Below, piece after piece: positions 31,170-43,015 of a stretch of 64,000 bases of DNA. The position numbers and the translations under genes were made by a program. The first letter of the stretch is position 1; every line of letters starts with the position of its first letter. The notes under the pieces are model-generated. The model was given only the letters and a program-made list of their open reading frames with translations, made no database searches and was not told the origin of the DNA. Source of the stretch: Paraescarpia echinospica (Eukaryota; Annelida; Polychaeta; Sabellida; Siboglinidae); contig CM034543.1 of assembly GCA_020002185.1 (NCBI GenBank), forward strand, positions 6,402,656 through 6,466,655. Reading direction: 5' to 3'.

Positions 31170-33184
31170 GTAAGATAGTTACATAGATGTGTAACATGGC
31201 GACTGTGAACAGGTGTATAGTTGCATGGGCCTATTCTGCCCACGAGCCAAAAATACCTGTCCAGGTCATGTCCCATCAAATTTGTGATTTTAGCAGAAGG
31301 GCACACTTTATCATATCACCATTTAATGTCCAGTTTATCTGCCTCGACTGGTAATCCAAAACTAATATAATCAAAGATCCCACATATTAAAAACCGACAG
31401 ACAATATGAATGAAAATTACCTCAAAACATACCTTTTTAACGGTTGCTTTAATTTTACCAATAAGTAAAAACTACTGAAAATATTTCAATAAATCAGGCA
31501 TCATTTTAAAGCTTATGATCTGTAGAATACAAAAGATACAAAGCTCCATTTCATAATTTTGTGACGTGATACCCATGTCACTGCGGCAGGTCACACATGC
31601 AGATGTAAAATATACAGATGCTGACATTGTGAAGACTGGTAGTATGAAAATGTACGTCGATGTTGGCGTGTAGCAATGACGTTCACAGTGTTCACAAAGC
31701 CACATCTGCACATTTTAGACAGTCATTCTACTTTATAAAAGCTGACTTTACATCATTTGTACTACTGGTTGCCCATAGCTGCCACATTTTAATTCTTTAG
31801 TTTTGTATTGCAATCGTATCTGACTGAATGTTATATCAAGTCTGAATGAGTTTCTAAATACAGTGCATGGAAGGTTATTTAAAAATCTCTCCTTCTTTGG
31901 TTGTATTATTGTATTGAACGGTGCTGTTCAGAATTGGACAGGTGTTTGTACCACTGATACTTAAGTAGCTTTGTTGAACATGAAGTTTCATAAACCTATA
32001 CATTTAGGAGTGTTACATCCTCACCAGCCGGGATGTGGCTGCCTACACTGTCCCTGGCTGATCTCCTACGCATTGTATGGAAATTAGCTGAATTAAAATT
32101 GTAACTGATTTCTCTGGTCGCAGCTGAGCTATACCACCCTTGAGAACAGCGCAGGCACCTGTCCGACGCGCACTCCAGTTCCAAGACTAAGCCCTCTGCT
32201 TCCATGAGCCCCAACATAAACCCATTCGACCATTCTCGTGAGCCGCTGAGTGGTATTGTGTATTCAAATAACTACATGCACTTCCCAAACATTCCATAAG
32301 CAGCGTGTGGCTGAATTGAAGACCCCCGGAACCTGCCGGAAAGCAATATTATTGACTGAGCTTACCAAGCAGTATGCCAGAGGGCACTGGGACTGATGTA
32401 ATCAGCAGCGACCCCTTGTGGCGTGCGAGGATGGTGAGTTGTCATGATGCAGCTACTGGGTACTTGTTAATGATGAATGTCCAGCGTGTTTATGATGTAT
32501 GTCCACTTGATTGGTCCACCATGGACTAACCTTGGTCACTTCTGTTTATCATACCTGGGTATTTCACGTAAATATCCAATGTTCCAGGTATCTGCACTGA
32601 TTGCAATCCATTCCATCCTCAACTAATTATAATACTTAATGATATAATCAGGTCGTATTCGAGGACTCTGTTTATTCCCTCTGCCCAGGTGATGTTTCGA
32701 TTAATTGCAAAGCAGGGGGCATTTCCAAGGAAATACCAGAGAAGAACTTGTTTCTGTGGGAGATAATTAATTGGTTAATTCATTACTGGACATTAAACTC
32801 TTGGCCTTGCAGGATTGTTGACGATTCACTAACGGAGAAAGTGAGGTTGTTTATTACACTTTCGAAACATTAAATAGTTCCTGGCTGATAAATATAACCA
32901 CAACAAGGAAGATGTAACTTTATTCACCAATCACCTAATCAAGAAACAAACTAAGTGCAGTAATTATCAACAATAGTTTTTTTTTTAAACCCCACTGGGC
33001 AATTCCATATAACTTTGGACATGACTGAAAAATAAATCTTCCCATATTGATGATGTATTACTTGTGATGTATCGTACACATGTTGAGTGGAATAAATATG
33101 AAAGTTACACACAAATTACGGATAGGAGCATTTGGAATGGTCAGACTTTTATTTTTAAATTTTATTTCTTAAACTTACCACAAA
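31170..33184 (+). other. UCHL3 intron 7, first part
   Basis: This is about 2 kb of non-coding intron. Short ORFs of under 85 codons have no recognisable similarity. No repeat or RNA gene was identified. Confidence 0.6.
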
Positions 33185-33248
33185 TACTCGTACACTGTCT
33201 CTAGATGTGTGGTGTCGTACCGTGTCTAAACGTATGGTGGCATACACT
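33185..33248. repeat. 27 bp minisatellite, left remnant
   Basis: Two or three diverged units (CGTACACTGTCTCTAGATGTG and GTATGGTGGCATACACT) belong to the same array as 33897-36500 and are separated from it by the insertion at 33249-33896. Confidence 0.85.
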
Positions 33249-33896
33249 AGAGAGTGTCACCGATGTATCGTACATTTATGCCCTTTTCAGCTGGATATGT
33301 GGTCCTAATCATAAGCTCAAATGGACAGACCATAATGCATCTAAATAATTTTGGAATTATGTACAAAAGCACATCACAGCAAAGATAGGATGCACAGATT
33401 TGGATTTGCCTGTCTATATTCGTAAGTACTTCGCCCAAGACAACTTTTCTAACAGTTTATTTGCACAAAATTAACGAAATATACATTAGAGATTTTTCAC
33501 ATAGATATCTTATGGAAGAATTTGATCATTTTTTGGTGAAAACAACAAAAACGATTGCGCGCACGATTTGTGCCCCACCGTTATGTATTACATGCTGAGA
33601 CAGGTCTTAAAAATAATTTTGTTCTCATACATTAAACACAACAGCAGTTAAAATGAGGCGGCTAATCAGTAAAAAACAGTTGTATGTACGATGCTGTCAT
33701 ATTGTTTACTTTGATTTATTCCTAATTTGAACGTAAAATGGAAAGTGATTACGCTTACCAATCACCCCTGCCGGTTACGTATTTACCTATCCGATCAACA
33801 CATAACTGATCGCATAAACACAACAAGCGATGACGTAGTACGCACAGCACAGGATAGGGAAGGGAATCGAGATCGCTATGCTTGCAGACACTCTCT
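33249..33896. mobile_element. Small DNA transposon (MITE) inside the 27 bp array
   Basis: The inverted ends AGAGAGTGTC and GACACTCTCT bound 648 bp, flanked by ACT on both sides (33246-33248 and 33897-33899). Joining the flanks restores the array word CATACACTG. The right end (ATCGAGATC, CTTGCAGACACTCTC) resembles the ends of the 137 bp element at 45000, so both may belong to one family. No coding capacity is seen. Confidence 0.75.
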
Positions 33897-36500
33897 ACTG
33901 CCTCTAAACGTAGTATCATACACTGTCTCTAAACGTGTGGTGCCATACACTATCTCTAAATGTGTGGTGCCGTACACTGTGTAAACGTGTGGTGCCATAC
34001 ACTATCTCTAAACGTGTGGTGCCATACACTGTCTCTGAACGTGTGATGTCGTACACTATCTCTAAACGTGCGGTGCCGTACACTGTCTCTAAACATGTGG
34101 TACCGTACACTGTCTTTAAATGTGTGGTACCGTACACTGTCTTTAAATGTGTGGTACCATACACTGTCTCTAAACGTGTGGTACCATACACTGTCTCTAA
34201 ACGTGTGGTGCCATACGGTATCTCTAAATGTGTGGTGCCGTACACTGTCTCTAAATGTGTGGTACCGTACACTGTCTCTAAACATGTGGTGCCATACACA
34301 CTCTAAACGTGTAGTGCCGTACACCGTCTCTAAACGTGTGGTACCATACACTGTCTCTAAACATGTGGTGCCGTACGCTGTCTTTAAATGTGTGGTGCTG
34401 TACACTGTCTCTAAACGTGTGGTGCCATATGCTATGTCTAAACGTGTGGTTCCATACACTGTCTCTAAACTTGTGGTGCCATACACTGTCTCTAAACGTG
34501 TGGTGTCATACAACGTATGGTGTTGTACACTCTCTAAATGTGTTGTGCCGTACACTGTCTCTAAACGTGTGGTACCATACGCTATCTCTAAACGTATGGT
34601 GTCATACACTGTCTTCAAACGTGTGGACCCTTCACTGTCTTTAAACGTGTGGTACCGTACACTGTCTCTAAACGTGTGGTGCCATACACTGTCTCTAAAT
34701 GTGTAGTGCCGTACACTGTCTCTAAACGTGTGGTACCATACACTGTCTCTAAACATGTGGTGCCGTACGCTGTCTTTAAATGTGTGGTGCTGTACACTGT
34801 CTCTAAACGTGTGGTACCATATGCTATGTCTAAACGTGTGGTTCCGTACACTGTCTCTAAACGTGTGGTGTCATACAACGTATGGTGTTGTACACTATCT
34901 CTAAATGTGTTGTGCCGTACACTGTCTCTAAACGTGTGGTACCATACGCTATCTCTAAACCTATGGTGTCATACACTGTCTTCAAATGTGTGGACCCTTC
35001 ACTGTCTTTAAACGTGTGGTACCGTACATTGTCTCTAAACGTGTGGTGCCGTACACTGTCTCTAAACATGTGGTGCCGTACACTGTCTGTAAACATGTGT
35101 GCCATACATTGTCTCTAAACGTGTGGTGCCGTACACTGTCTGTAAACATGTGTGCCATACATTGTCTCTAAACGTGTGGTGACGTACACTGTCTGTAAAC
35201 ATGTGTGCCATACATTGTCTCTAAATGTGTGGTGCCGTACACTGTCTGTAAACATGTGTGCCATACATTGTCTCTAAAAGTGTGGTGCCATACACTGTCT
35301 GTAAACATGTGTGCCGTACACTGTCTCTAAACGTGTGGTGCCGTACACTGTCTGTAAACATGTGTGCCATACATTGTCTCTAAACGTGTGGTGCCGTACA
35401 CTGTCTGTAAACATGTGTACCGTACATTGTCTCTAAAAGTGTGGTGCCGTACACTGTCTGTAAACATGTGTGCCATACATTGTCTCTAAACGTGTGGTGC
35501 CGTACACTGTCTGTAAACATGTGTGCCGTACATTGTCTCTAAAAGTGTGGTGCCATACACTGTCTGTAAACATGTGTGCCGTACATTGTCTCTAAACGTG
35601 TGGTGCCATACACTGTCTGTAAACATGTGTGCCATACATTGTCTCTAAACGTGTGGTGCCGTACACTGTCTGTAAACATGTGTGCCGTACATTGTCTCTA
35701 AAAGTGTGGTGCCATACACTGTCTGTAAACATGTGTGCCATACATTGTCTCTAAACGTGTGGTGCCGTACACTGTCTGTAAACATGTGTGCCATACATTG
35801 TCTCTAAACGTGTGGTGCCATACACTGTCTGTAAACATGTGTGCCGTACATTGTCTCTAAACGTGTGGTGCCATACACTGTCTGTAAACATGTGTGCCTT
35901 ACATTGTCTCTAAACGTGTGGTGCCGTACACTGTCTGTAAACATGTGTGCCGTACATTGTCTCTAAACGTGTGGTGCCGTACACTGTCTGTAAACATGTG
36001 TGCCTTACATTGTCTCTAAACGTGTGGTGCCGTACACTGTCTATAAACATGTGTGCCATACATTGTCTCTAAACGTGTGGTGCCGTACACTGTCTGTAAA
36101 CATGTGTGCCATACATTGTCTCTAAACGTGTGGTGCCGTACACTGTCTGTAAACATGTGTGCCATACATTGTCTCTAAACGTGTGGTGCCGTACACTGTC
36201 TGTAAACATGTGTGCCTTACATTGTCTCTAAACGTGTGGTGCCATACACTGTCTGTAAACATGTGTGCCGTACATTGTCTCTAAACGTGTGGTGCCGTAC
36301 ACTGTCTGTAAACATGTGTGCCTTACATTGTCTCTAAACGTGTGGTGCCATACACTGTCTGTAAACTTGTGTGCCGTACATTGTCTCTAAACGTGTGGTG
36401 CCGTACACTGTCTATAAACATGTGTGCCGTACATTGTCTCTTAACGTGTGGTGCCATATACTGTCTCTAAACATGTTGTATCAAACACTGTCTCTAAACT
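33897..36500. repeat. 27 bp and 53 bp minisatellite with higher-order structure
   Basis: The basic unit is GTGTGGTGCCGTACACTGTC then TCTAAAC (27 bp). From about 35040 the array becomes a 53 bp dimer in which the second half reads ATGTGTGCCATACATTGTC. Within the first part, a block at about 34336-34530 recurs at about 34727-34900, a higher-order period near 390 bp. The ORFs found in it on both strands are repeat by-products. The array is in UCHL3 intron 7 and has no match to an exon border that I can see. Confidence 0.95.
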
Positions 36501-37230
36501 TGTAGTCTGGTGGTCCAATTAGAACTACATAAATTTATTTACTGATAGTTGTCTGATTGCCGGTGAGCTGTACAGCACGGTTATAAATATGATGTTGCAT
36601 ATAATTCAAAATCAACTATCTACATTTATAAGTGATTGAAAGGTGGCAGAGTCTGTTCCATTTTGAGAAACAGGGTCATTTTGATTCATATTGTATATTG
36701 TTTTCTAATATATGGTTTCGTAAGTGCATGTATTTTATTAGTTTTGGATTGCTTGTTGAGGAAAATAAATTGGACATTCACAGATGAGATTGTAAGGTGA
36801 ACATTTCTGCCAAAATAAAACATTGATGGAACATGGCCTGGACAGCCATTTTTGCCTCGGCTGTTGCGAATCACATATGGCAAATAGAGTTGTTTTTAAT
36901 CTGAATGTGTTTTTTTGCATTTCACGGGCTACAGTTTCAAGTAATGAACAATGTATCTGGCTTATTCAACACAAATTGGCAAGCACTATACCTTAAAATT
37001 ATATTTTCTCATACTAGCTTTTGCTTCCTCATTGATCAGTTCTTGCTGACTTCCAAAACCTATTTAGAAACGTGTTTCTGCCATGCATTGTTATAACCAT
37101 TTCTCCTTCTCAGTCGGTCAATAAGAGTCATGGGAGGTCAGTAAGACTAATGAATGTTAATTAATTAAATACCAATGTAATTAATTAGCATGCACAAAAC
37201 AAGTGTCTAGTTGGTCTTTGTGGAGGAATC

Positions 37231-37676
37231 TCCGTGGCGGTATACCGCCCATTGTCCACTACCTGTCCATGGCGGTATACCGCCCATTGTCCACTACCTG
37301 TCCATGGCGGTATACCGCCCAATGTCCACTACCTGTCCATGGCGGTATACCGCCCATTGTCCACTACCTGTCCATGGCGGTATACCGCCCATTGTCCACT
37401 ACCTGTCCATGGCGGTATACTGCCCATTGTCCACTACCTGTCCATGGCGGTATACCGCCCAATGTCCACTACCTGTCCATGGCGGTATACCGCCCATTGT
37501 CCACTACCTGTCCATGGCGGTATACCGCCCATTGTCCACTACCTGTCCATGGCGGTATACCGCCCATTGTCCACTACCTGTCCATGGCGGTATACCGCCC
37601 ATTGTCCACTACCTGTCCATGGCGGTATACCGCCCATTGTCCACTACCTGTCCATGGCGGTATACCGCCCATTGTG
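37231..37676. repeat. 35 bp minisatellite with a palindromic core
   Basis: About 13 nearly identical units read CCATGGCGGTATACCGCCCA then TTGTCCACTACCTGT. The core GGCGGTATACCGCC is a perfect 14 bp palindrome. Because 35 is not divisible by 3, all three plus frames are open with the same shifted peptide. The stretch before it (36501-37230) is AT-rich intron without features. Confidence 0.97.
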
Positions 37677-37995
37677 GACATAATGTCCAGTCTACAGTTT
37701 TCTTCTGGCATTGGGAGTTTGCAGAATGAGATCCAAGCTCAGTGAGTCAACGACAGGTTTTTTCCATTTCCCTGCGTGAGATCTTTTATTTTCCCTAGAC
37801 ACCAGGTAGAAGGGACCAGTGGCTCATAGCGTCTCTTCCAAAAGACACGGGTAACGTAGAGTGAACAAAATTGCCCAAGTTTTGACATGGTAGCCGATAC
37901 CAGTACTGAACCACCGCCCTATGACACCAGGGGGTTTCTCCGATCGACAGACCGACACTGACCATTCGACCACTGTGCTCCGTATGGCGATGTCT

Positions 37996-39140
37996 ACTAT
38001 GGATAGGTTTTGCTCATGAACATGATATTATGACGTAGAATGGACGACAACATGAACATGATATGATGATGCAAAATGGACGACAACATGAACATGATAT
38101 GATGAAGTAGAATGGATGACAACATGAACATGATGTGATGAAGTAGAATGGACGACAACATGAACATGATATGATGAAGTAAAATGGAGGACAACATGAA
38201 CATGATATGATGAAGTAGAATGGACGACCGCATGAACATGATATGATGAAGTAGAATGGACGACAACATGAACATGATATGATGAAGTAGAATGGACGAC
38301 AACATGAACATGATATGATGAAGCAGAATGGACAACAACATGAACATGATATGATGAAGCAGAATGGACAACAACATGAACATGATATGATGAAGTAGAA
38401 TGGACGACAACATGAAAATGATATGATGAAGTAGAATGGACGGCAACATGAACATGATATGATGAAGCAGAATGGACGGCAACATGAACATGGTATGATG
38501 AAGTAGAATGGACGACAACATGAAAATGATATGATGAAGCAGAATGGACAACAACATGAACATGATATGATGAAGTAGAATGGACAACAACATGAACATG
38601 ATATGATGAAGTAGAATGGACGACAACATGAACATGATATGATGAAGTAGGATGGACGACAACATGAACATGATATGATGAAGTGGAATGGACGACAACG
38701 TGAACATTACATGATGAAGCAGAATGGACAACAACATGAATATGATATGATGAAGCGGAATGGACGACAACTTGAATATGATATGATGAAGCGGAATGGA
38801 TGACAACATGAACATGATATGATGAAGTAGAATGGACAACAACATGAACATGGTATGATGAAGTAGAATGGACGACAACATGAACATGATATGATGAAGC
38901 AGAATGGACAACAACATGAACATGATATGATGAAGCAGAATGGACAACAACATGAACATGATATGATGAAGTAGAATGGACGACAACATGAACATGATAT
39001 GATGACGTAGAATGGACGACAACATGATATGATGAAGCAGAATGGTCTACAACATGAACATGATGAAACAGAATGGACAGCATGAACATGATGAAACAGA
39101 ATGGACGACAGCTTGAACATTGTATGATGAAGTAATAACA
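37996..39140. repeat. 36 bp minisatellite
   Basis: About 31 units of CATGATATGATGAAGTAGAA then TGGACGACAACATGAA are present, with point variants and shorter units at the right end. Long minus-strand ORFs (up to 372 codons) result from the period being a multiple of 3 and show only Ser/His/Val or Ile/Leu/Met repeats. Confidence 0.96.
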
Positions 39141-39898
39141 ACTCACTCTAAGTAATCAGTAATGTTCACAATGGTTGTAGTGATGTTGACTATTTTGCTA
39201 AGCAACTTAACCAAGTGAATAGATGTTATATTTAAATCCCACATAGATCCACCCTTTCTCTTGTCACAACTCCTTTGTTCATCAATCAACAGTCAACATT
39301 CTCTTGGTAAATTCACCCCAAACATGTTTTGTGCATAACTGAATTACCCATTAAGTAGTATTAATTACCGGACATTAGTCTTAACGACTTCGCAGGATTA
39401 TTGTTGATGACCAACTGAGAGATGATTATAATATTGTACACTGGGAACACGGTTTCTTGAAGGTAGAAATGATTAATGAGAAAGGTATAACTTTAATCAT
39501 CCATCACTTTATGACAGTCCCAAATTGTTTCCATATCAGTAAAGTATAGACAATTAGTTTCACTGGTATGGTTACCTCAATATTAACCCTTTAGATCTTG
39601 AATGGCCGAAAGCTGCCAGACGCCCCTTTTCCTTGAGTGGCCACTAACTTTTCCTAACTTTGACAATGCGTGGAGGTGGCGTCATCTTATGGATATTTAC
39701 GTAACGTGTCACTGAATTCTTTGGTGTATCTGCTGAGCACTAGGGTTTTTTATATGGCTTTGTATTGGAAGTTTTTGTATGAGTGCCACAGACAAAATCA
39801 GCTGACAAAGAGTTCCCAGATATACAATGCATTCTATGTAAATACACCGAGACACAGTGAATCGCGTTTCGCACATTTAATTTAAAAGTTGATTAGTA

Positions 39899-40012
39899 TA
39901 GTTTGCACCGTCTTGTGCAGAATTCAGTTATCTTTACGATACATGTACACAACTTGCAGTGTTAGATAAAAAAAGGTAAATGCAAAAAACTAGGGGCACC
40001 CATGTCACGGTG
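39899..40012 (+). repeat. Direct repeat left of UCHL3 exon 8
   Basis: This is a roughly 115 bp segment (GCACCGTCTTGTGCAGAATT through CTAGGGGCACCCATGTCACG). It recurs in the same orientation at about 40446-40560, on the other side of exon 8. Confidence 0.85.
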
Positions 40013-40129
40013 ATTTTGTCTGCACGCTGCGAGGAGTGCATTTCATAAAATGACGTAAGGTCTAAAGGATCAATAGTGACATTCCACTGTAGTTTTACAC
40101 TGAAGCCTGGTGTGTCATGTCTGTTACAG

Positions 40130-40188
40130 ACGGAAGACGAAACAACCCAATCTGCCACGGCACTAGCTCCGAGAGTAGTCTTCTCGAG
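40130..40188 (+). CDS. UCHL3: UCHL3 coding exon 8 with catalytic aspartate
   Basis: This 59 nt exon enters in phase 1 and leaves in phase 0. The acceptor is TGTCTGTTACAG|ACGGAAG and the donor CTTCTCGAG|GTATGT. With the G from exon 7 it reads DGRRNNPICHGTSSESSLLE, matching human [20 protein letters not shown]. The first Asp completes the catalytic triad. It was found by homology and phase rather than as an ORF, and lies between two copies of a 115 bp direct repeat. Confidence 0.93.
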
Positions 40189-40445
40189 GTATGTGTGACG
40201 CATCGCATGAAACATACTAAAATCAGATAAACCTGGAGGGAAACCTAATTTTTTTCTTTGCATACGACTCATGTTTTGCTGATAATAATCAGAGAAGTTG
40301 AAGAATGGTTTGAAAATAATGCTTTACATGTTCATGTGAAATTTTACTTGAAGGTAGACAATCGAACTGGGCTTATGACCAAAATAGCTATGCTATAGGA
40401 TAGTTTTTATGCTTTATGTATTCCTCAACCAGTTGTCAGTATAGT

Positions 40446-40560
40446 GAGCACCGTCTTGCGTGAAATTTATTTATCTTTAAGATATATGTACGCAACTTCA
40501 AATGTTAGGTAACGAGTTCAAAAAGGTAAATGCAAAAAACTAGGTGCACCCATGTCATGT
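40446..40560 (+). repeat. Direct repeat right of UCHL3 exon 8
   Basis: This is the second copy of the segment at 39899-40012, with about 10-15% differences and a short insertion. The exon lies between the two copies, so unequal exchange between them would delete it. Confidence 0.85.
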
Positions 40561-42284
40561 GTCCACTAGTTTAGACTCTCCACTAGTTTAGACTTGTTCT
40601 GACTGTTCTGTTAACACAGACTGTGCAAGCAATTTGGATAATACAATTATTGCTTTTATTTCTTTATTATTTAATGATATTTTGGCTTAAGCAATAAATA
40701 ATTAAATTTTTTCTTGTTAATTATTACCCATGGCTAAACATTTGTATTTATGTATTGTGTCTACATGTTGTTACTCTATTAATTTCTACTGAATACGATG
40801 ACAGTCTGACATAATTATGTCACCGTTATTCTTATTGAGTGTTTTCTGCTTGTCTTGCTCTGTTGCTGTAAGGGATAATGATTTTGTTTTATGCAAACCA
40901 TTGAAATCTAATTATTTTAATGTGCTTTTTCGTAATCACGTTAGAATACATCATTCTATTTCAATTTTGCATAGCTCGTTCGATCTGTTCAAGATAAGAC
41001 AGCCCCACTTTGTGATTTATTAATTTCAAAGAAAGTATACATCCTTGCTGTAACTGAGACCTGGCTAAGACCACATGGTACACCTGCATGCATTGCTGAC
41101 GTTTCTCCTTCTGGTTACACCTTTCACCATCGACCACGTTTAGTCGGACGAGGTGGTGGTGTTGGCTTTCTAGTTTCACAGCAGTTCAAAGTTAAATTAC
41201 ATTCCAACCCTGAATATTCCAGTTTTGAGTTCATCTGTGCTGAAATTTCTTCTTTCTCTGCATACTTTGTTTGTATCTATCACCCTTCAGGACACCCAGC
41301 AAATTTCTTTGAAGACTTTCAGAATCTGTTGGAAAATCTGACAACCATTCATTCAGAATTTTACTTGGTGATTTTAATCTTCATTTGGATATACCTTCTA
41401 CAACTACAACCACATTTGATGATATTCTGGCATCCTTTGATTTGAAACAACATGTTACATTTTTGACACATATACATGACCATTGGCTTGATCTCTTGAT
41501 AACCCGTTCATATTGTAATAATATCCAAAGACCTACTGTTTTAGATGGGTTATCAGACCACCATACTGTCATTGCTAATGTTAACGTTTCTATAACTCCA
41601 TTAGAGTCGAAACACAATGTGTCTTACAGAGCTATTCACAGGATTGACATTACACCTTTAATGGCTGATATCCTTAAATCTGATCTTATCGCAGATCCAA
41701 AAGAACATTTATTTGACTCATATAAACAGTACTGTCAGGTAGTCAATGCATTACTTGACAAACATGCATCTATGAAATTCAAATGTGTGTCAGAAAGGCC
41801 ACCGGCTCCATGGATGACTTCCGAAATGATACTATCTAAAAGGTGTAATCGTTATCTAGAGTGTGTATGGTGCAAATCACGCTCGCCTTTAGACAGGTTG
41901 CATTATTCTAAGCAATGTCACCTCTGTAACAGACAAATGGCCAAAGCTAAATCAGATCACTATACAAATGTGGTTATAAATAAGTCTGATAATCCGCGTC
42001 AGTTATGGAACTGCGTCAATAACATTCTACATAGACGGCCTGCTCCATCATGTATCAATTAAGTCTCTATGTGTCTCCTTCTCTAGTCACTTTAAGAATA
42101 AAATCGGTATTATTCGTTCTGCTTTCCCAGGTCATACTTTAAGTAATGTCAACATAACTTTGTGGACTTTCCACAAGTAAATTCTCTACTTGTTTCATTT
42201 GAACCTGCAACAGTTGATGAAGTAGACAAAATAATTATGTCCTCCCCAAATAAGTCTAGTGAACTTGATCCATTTCCAACAAAA

Positions 42285-42453
42285 TACAATTTATCGTAAC
42301 AACTTTAGAATAAATCAGTCAGTGAATATCCGTCGATCTCGCCTGAACCGGCGTCACCCGATTGTAAAATAAATGATACGAAACCAATTGAGCTACCGAG
42401 ATTGATGGATATTCACTGACTGATTTATTCTAAATTTGTTATGATAAATTGTA
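42285..42453 (-). mobile_element. Foldback element with a tRNA-like loop
   Basis: Arms of 46 bp (42285-42330 and 42408-42453) are reverse complements with two mismatches. The 77 bp loop, read on the minus strand, looks like a degenerate tRNA gene. It has an A-box-like TAGCTCAATTGG, a B-box-like GGTTCAGGC and ends ATCTCG/CGAGAT that pair as an acceptor stem, at 67 nt, somewhat short of a normal tRNA. It sits within the L2-like LINE. Confidence 0.8.
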
Positions 42454-43015
42454 CAACTCCTTTATATATCGATATTCTAGTGATATGAAATTATACATTA
42501 CTTTCTGTAGCTGGATACAATATCTGTTTGCTATGTATGTTTATTGGTGTAGATTATCTCCGGTGGGTTGCAATCGATATAATTATTCTAAAAACGAGCC
42601 GAAGCTCAGTGAAACCTGGTCAGCTTGTAGTTGTAGGCCCATTCGCATTCATTGTTTTGAATAAAATTGGATTCATGTGGAACCATAAGATAACTGCTTG
42701 TTCCTCTATGATGACTAGTGTTTGTATTACGTCGGAATATTGCACAATAACTGATGCTCGTTTCGACCCAAAAGCTATCCTTGTAAACATGCTCTGAATG
42801 CATGGAAAAGGTTGGCCTGATGCGAGTATATGTCATATGTGATGTCACATCTCAGCATCCCGAAAAGCCTGCCAAAAATATGCATATTCGAAAATGTCCA
42901 GATGCACAGCATAAAATATGGAATTTCTAATTCATTGAATTTTTTGGCTTGGTTGACATGGAAATATATAGCACGATGTAATATGATATGAATTCAAACA
43001 ATAGGTGTTTTTATT
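42454..43015. other. Unexplained 560 bp insert in the LINE
   Basis: This sequence separates the foldback element from the resumed reverse transcriptase reading frame. I see no inverted ends, coding motif or repeat match to the rest of the window. Confidence 0.5.

Noticed and set aside
33916..35171. Overlapping ORFs in the 27 bp array, up to 266 codons
   Set aside because: Repeat by-products on both strands in an intron.
37740..37985. Possible tRNA-like or SINE sequence after the 35 bp array
   Set aside because: Boxes could not be aligned convincingly and no ends were found.
37996..39146. Three overlapping minus-strand ORFs of 144-372 codons
   Set aside because: The 36 bp array opens several frames at once with low-complexity peptides; no signal of selection on one frame.
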